Shown: positions 1-11,206 of the stretch, piece after piece
Layout of the letters: every line of letters begins with the position of its first letter
Numbering within the stretch: the stretch's first letter is position 1
Source of the DNA: Aquila chrysaetos chrysaetos
Taxonomy: Eukaryota > Chordata > Aves > Accipitriformes > Accipitridae
NCBI RefSeq assembly: GCF_900496995.4
Contig: NC_044009.1
Location: 46,298,005 to 46,362,004, forward strand
Direction of reading: 5' to 3'
Length of the DNA: 64,000 nucleotides
Position numbers and translations under genes: made by a program
Notes under the pieces: model-generated
The model's database searches: none
What the model saw: only the letters and a program-made list of their open reading frames with translations
Told to the model about the DNA's origin: nothing

Positions 1-2410
1 AGATCCCTTTTTAGTTATTGGCAAAACACTGCTGTGTTTCATCAAATCAATGAAATAGTGGAATGCTTGAACGTCTGAAGTCTAATTTGTTTCCTTTGCT
101 TCCTTTACATTAGGCTGATCAAATATTTGATACTGATCATATTCTAGAAATTTTATGCCATCTTAAGCTGTTCCCTCACTCTACCCCAAGGGCGAGAGCC
201 TGTACCCTGTAATTTTATTGTATAGTGGCTGGCCATGCTTGATTATTTTTTATTATTATTATTATTATTTTGTTTTTCTTTTAGCAGTGGGGAGTGGGGG
301 GGAAGGGGTGAGGGGGGGGTAGTTGACAAGAACTTACCAAGGATCTTTGTCAGACCTTAGGGGGAAAGGTTCCCAAGCCTTGTTTTGCAGTGGAGGGGAC
401 TGAGCAAACACTTTGTTTGCTTTCTTTAATTGGGATGTAAATGCACATTCCCACAATCAGTTCTAAAAATAAATGTCTTAAAAGACTTGGAAGTTTTGCC
501 AGGGTGAACTAGCTAATTAATTCCTCCTTTCTCTGAAATGCTTAACTCCTTACGCCTTTAAAAAAAAACAAACAACATAATGCCAGGAGTGTTCTCTCAC
601 GTTGCTACTGGGAATGACCGTTTCTCTGGCTTCTCCTGAGGTAGATATAGCAAACCCAAATCAAAATTTTCAGTACTTGGGTTTGATTCCTCTATATTCC
701 TGCACTTATTATGACACCAGTTTTCTTGCCATAGTTCAGACACCACCTGTATAACTCACTTTCTGAAGTACTCCCATGGTGTGGGTCCCTGTGGGAAGTG
801 GAAAGCAGGGCAGAAAAGGGACTCTGCTGTGCGTACTGGAAGCCCTTCCTCAGGAGAACTCTTGTTCTTTTTTACTTACGTGCGAGAACCAGGTTTTTGA
901 TAAGGGGGTTGTAGAAAATGGCATCAGTTCCTACTGAACTTTGTAAAAAAGCACTAGTTTTGAACCCAAATAAAAGACTCTGGGTTTTCTGGGCTCAGTG
1001 TCTGCTTCCTTGAGAAGAAAGGTTGATGCACGTATTTTGAGATGCAAATTTTTACATCATATTGCTGTTTGTAATTTCCAAGACCAGTGTAAAATGGCTG
1101 GGTTGGCATGTCTACGAACCCTCCCTTTTCCTGAGATTTGAGCAATAGCTCAGAGCTTTAAATATTACTGCATGTAAAAGAAATACTAGGTATCCCCTAC
1201 AATGATAAAAGGACAGTGTATTTTCAGGTTCTCTAAATTTAAGCTCCAAATCTTGAGGAAACTTGACATCACAGCAAAGCAGTCATACCTACTACTTGGC
1301 AGCCTGAATACTTTGTAATGGGTTCTTCACTGTTTTTAGAAATGAAGACTGTACTCTCTTTAAAACAGTAAGGCTTGCCCTGCTCAAACACTGTAATTAT
1401 TAAGGAAGTGTGACCCTTCTCACAGAGTCACTTCTCATTGAAAATAAAGGTTTTTTTTAAAGAAGGTGCTTAAGGTTTCTCACCCTTTCCCCATATTACA
1501 TTAGATACCTTACTACAGGTATCTTAATTATCTGGATTTTGATGTGAAAATCTGTGATCTCATCAAGTAAGAAATATGCAAAGTTAGACTTGTTTATAGA
1601 ATGTTCTACTGGACTGGACTCAGCTGAGTGACCCAAGGCACTCTAAACCAACGTAGTTTTGGTTTCGCTGAGCACAGGGCTGGGATGCAATCACATCTCC
1701 CCTCTTCTCCAGCATGATTAAGCTGAAATACCTTTGCTGCAAATGCTGGCCTTGAACAACCACCTCATTCTCTAAGTCCAGTTACACAAAAGCAAAATTA
1801 AAAACTCAGGTTAAAGTTTTACAAATCTTTAAGCTGGAGACTAATTTTAGTGTAATGAGCTAGATTAAACATTACATTTAAATTGCAAATAACTAATAAC
1901 CTTAATATTGGAGAACTCAGACTTTAACAAAAGATGTTAGTTTTGCTTATGACACGTGCATAAGAGGGAGGTTTTGTAATTCTGACTTTTTTAATTAACT
2001 GTATATCCTAGAGCGTGCCCATTCTTTCCCTGCTTATGACTGTCATCTCCGTTTCATTTCATGCTAAATAAAAACTCATATTTACTTTGCAGCTTTGTTG
2101 AAGACACTACCTTAATCTGAGAAGAATTAATATACATCATGGAATTATGTACATCCCACTTCAGTTCATATGCCAGGGCTCCTACCTTTATTCTGCAAGG
2201 TACTTTAACGCGAAGATACTGCAACATGACGTTGCCATGGATTTTTGTTATGAGGACCAAACGGTATTCCTCAAAATGGGACTGTTAACTGTTTGAACTT
2301 TGAAGATTACTGTGATGTTAGGATTTCTCTTATACTGGCATAATGTTCTGTCATTGTTATGTGACATTATACCTACAGAAACTATTAATAAAGAATTTTG
2401 CTATAAGTTC
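1..2410 (+). other. Probable 3' UTR / downstream flank of left neighbour (CCNT2 expected)
   Basis: No protein-coding exon is recognisable here on either strand. The stretch is AT-rich and ends in a plus-strand AATAAA at 2387-2392 followed by a T/G-containing region, as at a polyadenylation site. In other amniotes the plus-strand neighbour to the left of MAP3K19 is CCNT2, which has a long 3' UTR, so this is the most likely identity. That assignment rests on synteny only. A short ATT-repeat lies at about 247-271. Confidence 0.35.
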
Positions 2411-3361
2411 TGATTTCTCTTTGCTTTTATAAAGTTTAGACCAACCCTCTGAAGTCAGGCTACTGGAATAAAATAAAGTTTGAAAGCTATTTAAGTAACT
2501 AAAATGTTTAGCGCTCTGGGGAAAGTTGATTTTTATATAAAACTTAGAACTTCCTTCTTTCCCTTTTGTAAAATACCAATTTTCATGTTACTGCTGGCAC
2601 TGAATTCAGGGTCTTGAATTCTTGAGAGCTCAGCCCTTAACAGTTGTAGGGCTGAGTTTTACTCATCTCTTCCTGGAGACTAGGTGCTCACAAAGGCATA
2701 AAGTTCACCGCATTTTGATGTGGTGAAACCAATTTTTGGTTTCTACAGTGTCTCATTCCCCTGAAATTTTAAATTTGAAAAATACTCAAGAAGAAGCCTT
2801 ATCAGAAAGAGGACAATCTAAATACTAATACATGATTTTTTTTGTTTTATTAATATATAATAATGTTCTTCAAATTTTATTTCATTTTGTGCAGTTAGTA
2901 GTAGCTAGTTTTACTAACTGTAAAAATTATTTTCGCAATGCAGATGAAGACTGTTACATGTCATCTAATTACATAGTGCTCACACAAGTGTTTCTCAAAA
3001 CAGTTCAAGTTTCAGAATCAAATTTGCTGTTCTATTTCAGATTAAGGACATTGAAAAACAGCAGTAGATTGTCTAGTGATTCAAACAGCATTTTACAGCC
3101 TTTGCAAACAAGAAAGGTGATGCTCCTGTGCTTTTGCTGCTCTGTATCAGCAAACAGAAGGGCGAGAAATATAACACATCGCTCAGAACACAGAAAATAT
3201 GCCACTCTACGATGAAAGAGTCAGTTCAGTGGGAATTGTATCCATCAGTATCAATACCTGATGGGGGCAGTAAGGAAGACAAAGCCAGAGTCTTCAGTGT
3301 TACAAGTGACAGAACAAGAGGCAACAGGCATAACTTGACATACTGGACAGTCTGTTCAAAC

Positions 3362-3560
3362 ATAAAACCATTTTTACCATGAGGGTAGTTGAGGACTGGA
3401 ACATGTTGGCTAGAGAGGCTGTGGAGTCTCCATCCTTGGCAATACTCAAAGCCAACGGGACAACGGCCTGAGCAACCTGCTTCAGTCAACCCTGCTCTGA
3501 GCAGTGGGATGGACTAGAGCATCTCCAGAGGCCCCTTCCAACCTCAACCATTCTGTGACC
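3362..3560 (+). mobile_element. CR1 LINE 3'-end fragment
   Basis: About 200 bases match the remembered 3' end of avian CR1 elements in order: the segment around 'gctgtggagtctccatcctt', then 'gagcaacctgct', then 'ctccagaggccccttccaac', and the terminal 'cattctgtga'. It is 5'-truncated, as almost all CR1 copies are, and diverged from consensus by scattered substitutions, so it is old. It lies between the presumed CCNT2 3' end and the MAP3K19 pseudogene. Confidence 0.9.
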
Positions 3561-4043
3561 TGAATCTGTCCATAAAATGCACTAGTTTGTTGAGAAAAGA
3601 CAGTCACAAAGTTTAGATTCAGAATTCTAGCCAGACTAGGAAATGATCTCAATGTAAGCTTAATAAAGATGCTCCTGTGTACACCTGGTATCTCTTGTCA
3701 TTATCACTACAGTATCTCGTAGTGATACAGTACCTCAGTAACAAAGGACTGATAAATATATACGAGAACTAGGTTGGGGTTTTTTCCACCAGCTAAAAAT
3801 TAAAGGGCCCATCTAGCTAAATAAAAGCTTCAGTGTGTTTTATGCTAGTATAGTTATATGATTTAGGGTTCCTATGGGATCATCACAGACACACTTAATG
3901 ACTCATCTACAAGTTTGAGTAGAGCTTCCTGCAGAGCTTTCAGCATCTGCAATGCTTTCTGCCAAGAGCATATGTTCCATAGGTTTTTACAGACAAATTG
4001 GCATTTCAGCTTACCTTGTCTGTCACATACTGGTGATGGTGAT

Positions 4044-4072
4044 GGGGGGTGGGGGGGGGGTGGGGGGGGGGG
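4044..4072 (+). repeat. G-rich tract (potential G-quadruplex)
   Basis: A run of G6, G10 and G10 blocks separated by single T bases. It lies about 260 bases beyond the last exon of the MAP3K19 pseudogene. The proline- and glycine-rich reading frames across it are compositional artefacts. Confidence 0.85.
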
Positions 4073-4330
4073 TTGTCTTAAAGTCTCTCCAAATACAACA
4101 AAAAACATGGCCCTGTGTTCACAGTGAAGGAATGCTCACTCCAATGAGCACAGACATTACAAAAAATGTTACTTTAATCATACTGCTGTCTAATAATAGA
4201 CTCCTTGTACACAATTGCTCTCTAGTATTCTGCTGTCACTTTTAACTCCAGTTCCTTCTGATCTTTTTTCACAAATAGAAATTTTTTTATATGGAAAATG
4301 TATACTCATTTGGCAAGAGTTTTGAAAAAT

Positions 4331-4397
4331 TCACTGTCTTCCTTTCATAAAGGGATGGTCCAGCAACTGCAGAACAGAAGGGCATTGGTGTTGAACT
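4331..4397 (-). pseudogene. MAP3K19: MAP3K19 pseudogene, last coding exon
   Basis: After a CAG acceptor the frame reads VQHQCPSVLQLLDHPFMKGRQ followed by TGA (4331-4333). This aligns without gaps to the mammalian kinase C-terminus (DQHERPSALQLLKHSFLERSH). The invariant arginine of kinase subdomain XI, in the ERPS segment, is a cysteine here, in keeping with relaxed constraint. The phase joins correctly to the kinase exon. Confidence 0.85.
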
Positions 4398-5980
4398 CTG
4401 CATTGAGGGTTTGAAAAATCAGTACATAAAATGAATATGCATGCCTGTGATGTAATTGTTTGTAAAATCTAAATGCAAACTTAGCCTTTTTTTTTTTCTC
4501 ATTTCTCCAGTCATTACTCAGTTTTAGGTTTTTTTTATAAAGCTAGTAGAAAGGAAGGCAGGATTTATGGGAAGAGACTGATGGAATTTATGAATTATAA
4601 AATGGAAATATTTTATTATTACAGAAATCATTCTTTGTTCCTCTAAATTCCTTGCAAAACTTTGAATTATTCTGCTAATGTGGCTGTTTCAGGTGCACAA
4701 AAAATGTATTTAAGGAGGGTGACAATTATTTGTTTGATCCTGTGTCAGTCAGGCTGTTCTGTCATCTCCAATCAATGTCATGCACGTTAAGGAACCCATA
4801 TGGAATTACAGTACTGTAATTATAATACTGGCTTGCTAGAGCCAAGGGCTTTGGGCTTTTTCAGCCCTCCATTTGGAGAAAAAAACAGGGGAAGGAGTAA
4901 AGGACACTGATTTCTTAAGTAATACACTAACGGGGAAAATGGGATAAGGGAGGCGTTTATATTTAGGACATGGTGAGACCATAGACTAAAACATTGAAAC
5001 CACAGGTGCATCCTGACTTTTGAAAAGTTAAATACTTTATTTGAAAAGGCAAATGCTTTATATCTGTATGTTTCCTTCTACCTAACAATTCCTTCTCCCT
5101 TTTAAACACTGTTCTCTCTGAATCAAAGTATATATGATGTCGCTATATAAAGTCCACAATTTTTCTGGTTGTTGTTATATAGTCCACAGGAACCGTAACC
5201 ACACTATAACAATTCTAATCCAGGGATTAGAAAATCAGGTTTCCTGCCTCCAAGATGACTGCCATACCCACTAAATAACATGCCTCTCTCTAGTGCTCAA
5301 ATCTGGTCTTTTGAGATACGTAAAAGGCTGCTATTAATTTTATAAAGACTACCCATAGAGGTCAGGAACTTAGCTCTTGAATTGATAGTCATTTAAACAT
5401 CTGGGACAAAGCTGATATTTAAAACAAAACAAACACCACAAAAATAATTCTTATAATGGGTAAATGCTAGTGGTTTGGTTTTTTTATAGAGAGAACTTTA
5501 TGTTTCAAATAAGTATGTATTTCCTGGACTGGCAGTGATAATAGATTTTTCTACTGCAGAAGATAAGAATTAAGTGAAAGCTCTTTCATTTAGAATATTG
5601 TCCTCAAAACAACTTGCCTGACATAGGCCAGACTCAGCCAATGTGATATTGGAACAGCAAGGCACATCAAAGAAATTTATCAAACATTTTGTCTAAAACT
5701 CAATGGTGCCGTGTTTCTGCATGAAAATTACAGGGAAAGTAAATGATGAGCATAAGCGTACAAAAAGAGAATTTGTGAGGGGGGTTTTATACCATTGTAG
5801 AGAGTAAAGCTCTTTTATGTATACTATTGTTTAAAGGCTTTCCTGAAATGTTGAAAAACCTATGCATTTACAATACAGTCATATGTCCCATAGAAGAGGA
5901 TACCTAAGCTCCCATCAACAATCTCTATGATACAAACTATCTGTATTTTCCTTTCATTTTTCAATTAAAAATCTACATAC

Positions 5981-6678
5981 CTGGTTAAGCATGCATGCAC
6001 AAAATCCACTGCAGTGCTGGAGATTCAATCAGGTAGGGAAGGCATCTGTCCTCTGTGGGCCCCAATGTAGAACATGGCTGCTATCCTATCCATGGAAGCC
6101 AGCGGCAGTTTTCCTGTTGCCATCTCAAATAGGGTGCAGTCAACACTCCAGGTGTCTGATTTTCTTCCATATCCAGATTCATTTATAACTTCTGGTGCCA
6201 TCCAGTATGGAGTCGCATGCACAGAATTCAGCATCTCGCTCTGTGTGCCATGGAGGCTTACCCAAGCTAAACGCCTGGCAGAGCCAAAGTCAGTTAGCTT
6301 TACTATACCATTTGGCATGAGCATTACATTATTGCCTTTGATATCCCTATGAACCACACAATTGTCATGTAAATATGCAACCCCTTGTAGAATTTGTTTT
6401 GTATATTGACAAAGGACAATTTCTGGCAAAGGACCAAAACGATTAATAATACTAGAAATTGAGCCACCAGGAACAAACTCTATGAAAATGCTTAAAGTGT
6501 TGTCTTCCAGACAAGTTCCTAAATAAGTTACAATACTGACGTGCTTCAATGTCTTCAAAAGATCAACTTCCTCATGAAACTTCTGATACTCCTTTTCTGT
6601 AGTGAGTTGATCTGACATAGCCAAAACAACCTGTTTTACAGCTATTAATTGCCCCTGGCCTGTCAGGCCACAGTATAC
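5981..6678 (-). pseudogene. MAP3K19: MAP3K19 pseudogene, main kinase-domain exon
   Basis: 698 bases, acceptor AG and donor GT intact. The translation starts VYCGLTGQGQLIAVKQV (kinase lysine present), then EEVDLLKTLKH, FVPGGSISSIINRFGPLP, HRDIKGNNVML (catalytic loop), LTDFGSARR (DFG present) and YWMAPEVINESGYGRKSD. The TGA at 6025-6027 replaces the codon after SLPD. The frame then continues recognisably (DFVHACLTR) to the donor, so the rest of the C-lobe and the last exon are cut off. The conserved GTPYWMAPE has become ATPYWMAPE, and the subdomain IX glycine is aspartate (WSVDC). Confidence 0.95.
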
Positions 6679-6894
6679 CTACAATGAAACTAGCATTTAT
6701 TAAAGTGAAACATGAAATAAAACTGAGTATTTACTTATTTTAAACAGTATCTTTGTGTTTGTCATGTTTCATGTCTCACTGTATAATCCAAAATATTTAA
6801 GTTATTTGTTGAATAGGACAACAGCTAGTTATAAGCTAAGATGTAGATCAAAGACGCCCAGCACATCCCTTAACTTATACAGATATTAACTTAC

Positions 6895-7044
6895 TGTGCC
6901 ATAGGCTCCCTTTCCAAGGACTTCACCTCTTGTCCACATGATGGGATCTTTGTTAGCTGAACTGCTTCCTGGTAATTCAGTAGATTCCTCAAAGTTTAGC
7001 AGTTCGCTTTCTTCATTTGATGCCAAAAAGGCTCTGCTGTAACT
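6895..7044 (-). pseudogene. MAP3K19: MAP3K19 pseudogene, glycine-loop exon
   Basis: Exactly 150 bases, phase 0 to 0, open throughout. It ends DPIMWTRGEVLGKGAYGT, matching the start of the MAP3K19 kinase domain including the GKGAYG ATP-binding loop, and splices directly to the VYCG exon. Donor GTAAGT and acceptor CAG are intact. Confidence 0.93.
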
Positions 7045-7165
7045 CTGCTTAAAAGGTGATGGTCAGTGTGGGGAGAAAGCAGGGAGGAAAAGAAAGGCTT
7101 CGTATTATCCTTACATTTTTTATAAGGAGTATTTTTTACCTGGCATGACTCTTCTCTGTAGATTT

Positions 7166-7186
7166 TTATATATATATATATATATG
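7166..7186. repeat. (TA)n microsatellite
   Basis: About ten TA units in the intron just upstream (on the minus strand) of the MAP3K19 glycine-loop exon. Nothing else is seen in this 1.2 kb intron. Confidence 0.8.
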
Positions 7187-8255
7187 TACTTATTGGCCAG
7201 TTCATCGATACAATTGCTATGCTAAGTAAGACAATGTAAATATTTTCAAGTATATATCACAACAGTGCATAACCAGAAGATTATAGCATGACATCTTTTT
7301 CCATTGACAGGAAGATAGACAGAAGGAACACTTAAAAGAGCAGGACAGACATCTGCTTATTACTTTTTTTTTTTTTGTCATGTAGGTACAGTTTGCTAAG
7401 CTGAGGGGTGAATATGACTATCACCTTACTCTAGGTAACATATGCAACCCAAGTCTGATGGAAACAATTTGGACATGACTTCACAGGAAGAAGAGACTGC
7501 TTTAGAAAGATGGTAATAATTACTCCATCCAGCCATGGGTCTCCCTAGGAGAAGTGAGAATGGAGGTATAATTGGCACCTGTGCCTGCAGAAGCATAAGG
7601 AAGTGCATCAACATGTAGTGAAAGAAATTTCCTTATAAATTTGTAATTTAAATAGACAAAAAGCTAACAGGGCCAAGGAGAAGCAGTACTAGTAGATAAG
7701 CACCTTAGCAAGTAAAGGTTCTTAACTGACTTGGGGACCTTCTGAGTTGGAGTTTTGATTAAACATTAATTAAACAGCCTTAAATCTGTCTGATAAGCCA
7801 GTACTTGTAGTGCATACCTAGAAAAGTATCTGGTTGCACTCAGAGATTCAAGGAAATTGCCCTTTTGGATATAAAAGAATCATTTGTAGTGTCTTTTCAT
7901 ATTCCGTAGGTGTCAAGATCTCAAGAGCTTTTTGCCTTGCCCCAGCACCTTTTTATACATACTATTCAGTTAAAACAGCTTCTCCTTTTTATTCACTACA
8001 AGTTCTCAATTTATCTTCACTCATCATATAAGCCTTGAGAGCTCTTCTTGTCATGCCTTCATACTATCTGGCTTGCGTCCTGACATGCAGCCTCTAACAT
8101 GGGTATCCTCAACTGAGCACTGGAAGAATCAGTGGGCAGCTGGCCCAAGGAAAAGAGACTTGATCATTAATGAGCACGTATTTCCTATCTTTCATCCAAA
8201 CTTGTGTTGAAGCATGACTCAAAGGAACTAGCAAGTTACAAGAAATTACTTTTAC

Positions 8256-10719
8256 CTTCTCTAGAGCACTATTTACTATTGCTCCATCTCCATTCATCAT
8301 ATTTTCTTCTTCTTTAGTATGTGTATTTTGCATTTTAAAACTTGTATTTTTTGTTCCTGAAGAGTTGATGTCTTTTTCTTCAAGCATTAGCAATTCTTTG
8401 GCCAGACAACAAAGCAACTCATCAGTCACATCCTTATTATCTGCCCAGGACAAAATGTTCTGACTTGTCTGGAAACCGGGGCTTTTAACATTTTTTTGTC
8501 TGAATCACTAAAGGCTGAATCAATTCATTTGCCAAACCACTGCTTTGAAGTGTGGATGCCCAACTGTGAATTAATCTTTTTGTAGGGGATTGACACTCCA
8601 GTCTATCGGAAAAGGGCAATGCTTCACCTTTATTTATAGACTTGAAGGAGGCCTGGTCTGACCCCAGGCCTTTGCAGCCATCCATATCCACCCTGCACTG
8701 GGGTACACAAATGTTCTGGTCTGTTGTTAGTAGACTGCTACTTAAAGCAACACATTCTCTGTAGACTTTATCACTGAACTGCAGAAGATTCTGGCTACAG
8801 GTAGCAGCTCTCTGATGGTTGGATATATCCTGACTGTCTAAAGACTGCTTCAAAGAAAATTCTTTAATAGTTGATAAATTTGAATTTGAAAAAATTTTAT
8901 TTTGCTTAGTTGATTGTGAAAGCTCTTTTAAAAAGGTAAGCTGATTGATGATCTGTGTCTTCAGGAAACAACGTCAAGCTCCTTGAAGTGTTTATTTGAA
9001 AATCTGAATCAGAAGTTATTACATTATCTTGCTATGTGTTGCTGTCACTCAACTCAGTACTTCTGTCCTTTGTAATTAAACCTTTGTGCTTTTGTTTAGT
9101 GCCAGGTATGGTCGTCTTTGGCTTACAATACGTTCTCTTTTGAGTATTTCTTACTCAGCTGCTCTCTCTCCCTATACTGCAGGTAGATCTGCAGGTGCTA
9201 GCAGTGCATCTCCCAGGTGGAGCAGAACAAACATTTCTAAAAATCTGTTCTCATGTTGATCAAGCTCGCACATGTGGGAATAGACAGGAGTTCCAAACAT
9301 TTCATAAATGCCTGGGCCTTTGTCATTTGAACTTATTTTCTTGAACATGTCACTGTATTTCAGATCTACAAAATCTGAAGCAGAGCGTGCATGTGGTAGA
9401 GAAAGTAGAGTAACAGCTTTAAGATAACTGAATTTTTGCAACTACAAGAGAAACTTTGCTTTTTAAGTTTCTGAGCACTCTGAGCAAAATGATCTTTGTC
9501 TCCTGGAGGGTTTGGGTTTTTTTTTTGATACTTCAGGGAAGTCTCAGATTCCACATGTGACAGTTCCAAAGACAGAAAAATCTGACTCTTGGCATTACAT
9601 TTTGTGGAAATCTCATCAGAAACAATTAAGTCTTCAGATATCTTTATCTTGCTACTAATTTTAGATTTTCATGAATATTTATTTCTATCCATCTTTATTT
9701 TATTTTTGTCATTTTCTTTACGAGCAAGAATGTTGAAGCTCTGACTAACATCAGGAGGCAGGCTACAAATGACACTCTTTTTTTGTGGCAGGTTGTTTAG
9801 CAATGTGTGGTTCCCTAGCCAGTTCTTGATCAGAGAATGTAACATGAACAACAGGTACAAGCTCACTGTGGTCTTCTGAAGTTGCTTCTGACATTGCTTC
9901 TTTTTCCATTTCAAATTCAGAGACAAACATTATTTACTGTTTTCCAGAAGGATCATGCACTTCTACTCTGGGAATTACTGCAGCTACAGAATTATCTTAT
10001 AAGGCATGGTAGGCCTCTATCACTTCATTTTTACAGGAAGAATCTAAATAATGATTGTCAAATACAAAGTTTGCACTCTCAGCATCTTCATGTGGTCTAT
10101 AATCCAGTATCATCTCTGTAGCGTTTCCTTCTTCTAGACCAGTTCTACAGCAATTATCTGCTCTTCTTTCCTTATTGGCAGCTCTCAAGGCATCTCTGTT
10201 GCTTGACATTGTAAGTGTTGTCTGAGCTGTAAATATTCCGCAGTTTATCAGAGCATTACTTGAGCTCAAGTAGGGATGACTATCATCATAGAAACTGGCT
10301 TGGGTCATAAGATCTACATTCTTACAAGCCACTGAAAACTGGTACTTCATCTGGTCATTCATTTCAGTATTGGTAGCGACATCAGCTTCCCTGCATTTTA
10401 AATTGCTTTGAATTTCTTCTTTCTTATTGCTAGGATACTTACAATAGTTACTCATGCTGAAGTAGTACAGGTCTTTCACTGGAGTGAACCTATCAGAAAT
10501 AGTAGCCACAATCAGGTCTGATGACTTTTCAGTGTGCTTTTTTAATAGATTGTCTAACTGATACTGATAAAACTTAGTAACTGGTTTTATAGGCTAAGGA
10601 ATAGAGTTCATAATATTCAAAATATTTCTTACGTTGGTGCTTTCATTGACAATATTATCCTCTAGAGAAGCAAGATGAATTGTTCTTACAGGCTGAAATG
10701 TCACTGGTGGCAAACAAAA
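8256..10719 (-). pseudogene. MAP3K19: MAP3K19 pseudogene, large central exon (about 2.46 kb)
   Basis: Segments in different frames match the human protein in order: VHVTFSDQELAREPHIAKQP; KQSFSCSCKN; DLKYSDMFKKISSNDKGPGI followed by YEMFGTPVY; and DNKDVTDELLCCLAKELLML near the 3' end. At least five in-frame stops and three frameshifts separate them; two of the frameshifts fall in 7-base T runs. Further lesions between about 8.9 and 9.17 kb were not resolved. The upper boundary is an AG acceptor at 10720-10721. The lower boundary is a GTAAAA donor just below 8256. Confidence 0.9.
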
Positions 10720-10890
10720 CTGTAATTTCCATAAAAACCATTAATAATGTGCTACCCAACAGATACAGGTAAAATCTAATCACTAAGAACCAAGTAGACT
10801 AAGAAAAAAAAAAATTTCAGAGCAGGACTATTCTTTTATATATTCCCATATTTAACCTAATATGAAGTATAATATCAAAACTCTGAGGAA

Positions 10891-10934
10891 ATACATGAAT
10901 TTTCTCACATCCATACATGAATTTTCTCACATCC
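10891..10934. repeat. Perfect 22-bp tandem duplication
   Basis: Two identical head-to-tail copies of a 22-base unit beginning 'atacatgaattttctcac'. They stop about ten bases before the 5' end of the adjacent CR1 fragment. Confidence 0.95.
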
Positions 10935-10944
10935 AGAATTATTT

Positions 10945-11206
10945 AGGATGAGAGGAAATAGTCTCAAGTTGCACCAGGGGAGATTTAGATTGGATATTAG
11001 AAAAAATTTCTTTACTGAAAGGCTTGTCAGGCATTGGAACAGGCTGCCCAGGGAAGTAAGTGGTGGTGTCACCATCCCTGGAGGTGTTCAAAAAACACGT
11101 AGACATGGCACTTCAGGACATGGTTTAATGGGCATGGTGGTGTTGGGTTGACGGTTGGACTCGATGATCTTAAAGGTCTTTTCCAACCTAAACAATTCTA
11201 TGATTT
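10945..11206 (+). mobile_element. CR1 LINE 3'-end fragment
   Basis: Contains the end of the CR1 ORF2 and 3' UTR: 'aggatgagaggaaatagtct', 'ggaacaggctgcccaggga', 'atccctggaggtgttca', and the tail 'ggttggactcgatgatctt' to 'caattctatgattt'. The 67-residue frame inside it ([20 protein letters not shown]...) is typical CR1 ORF2 C-terminal coding sequence. 5'-truncated. It inserted upstream of the large MAP3K19 exon, in what was an intron. Confidence 0.93.

Larger units (their letters stand above)
4331..10719 (-). pseudogene. MAP3K19: MAP3K19 (YSK4) unitary pseudogene, recognisable 3' part
   Basis: The intact family member is a STE20/MAP3K-class serine/threonine kinase with a long disordered N-terminal region and a C-terminal kinase domain. 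Four minus-strand exons align with it in the right order: 10719-8256 (central region), 7044-6895 (ATP-binding loop), 6678-5981 (rest of the kinase domain) and 4397-4331 (C-terminus). Splice sites and phases between the last three are intact. Introns are retained and the locus sits at the expected syntenic place, so this is the gene itself, not a retrocopy. Damage: TGA at 6025-6027 inside the kinase domain; in the central exon stops at 10594-10596, 9997-9999, 9934-9936, 9669-9671 and 9172-9174; and frameshifts at the T7 runs 9778-9784 and 8491-8497 and near 9440. Conserved kinase glycines are also changed. Sequencing error could explain one lesion, not this many. Confidence 0.93.

Noticed and set aside
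3872-4245. Frames with poly-Pro or poly-Gly around 4,050
   Set aside because: Translation of the G-rich tract, with no conserved context.
4331-10719. MAP3K19 as a processed retrocopy
   Set aside because: Introns with working splice sites separate the exons, and the locus is at the expected syntenic position.
10948-11151. 67-residue frame as a gene
   Set aside because: It is the C-terminal end of the CR1 ORF2 in a truncated element.
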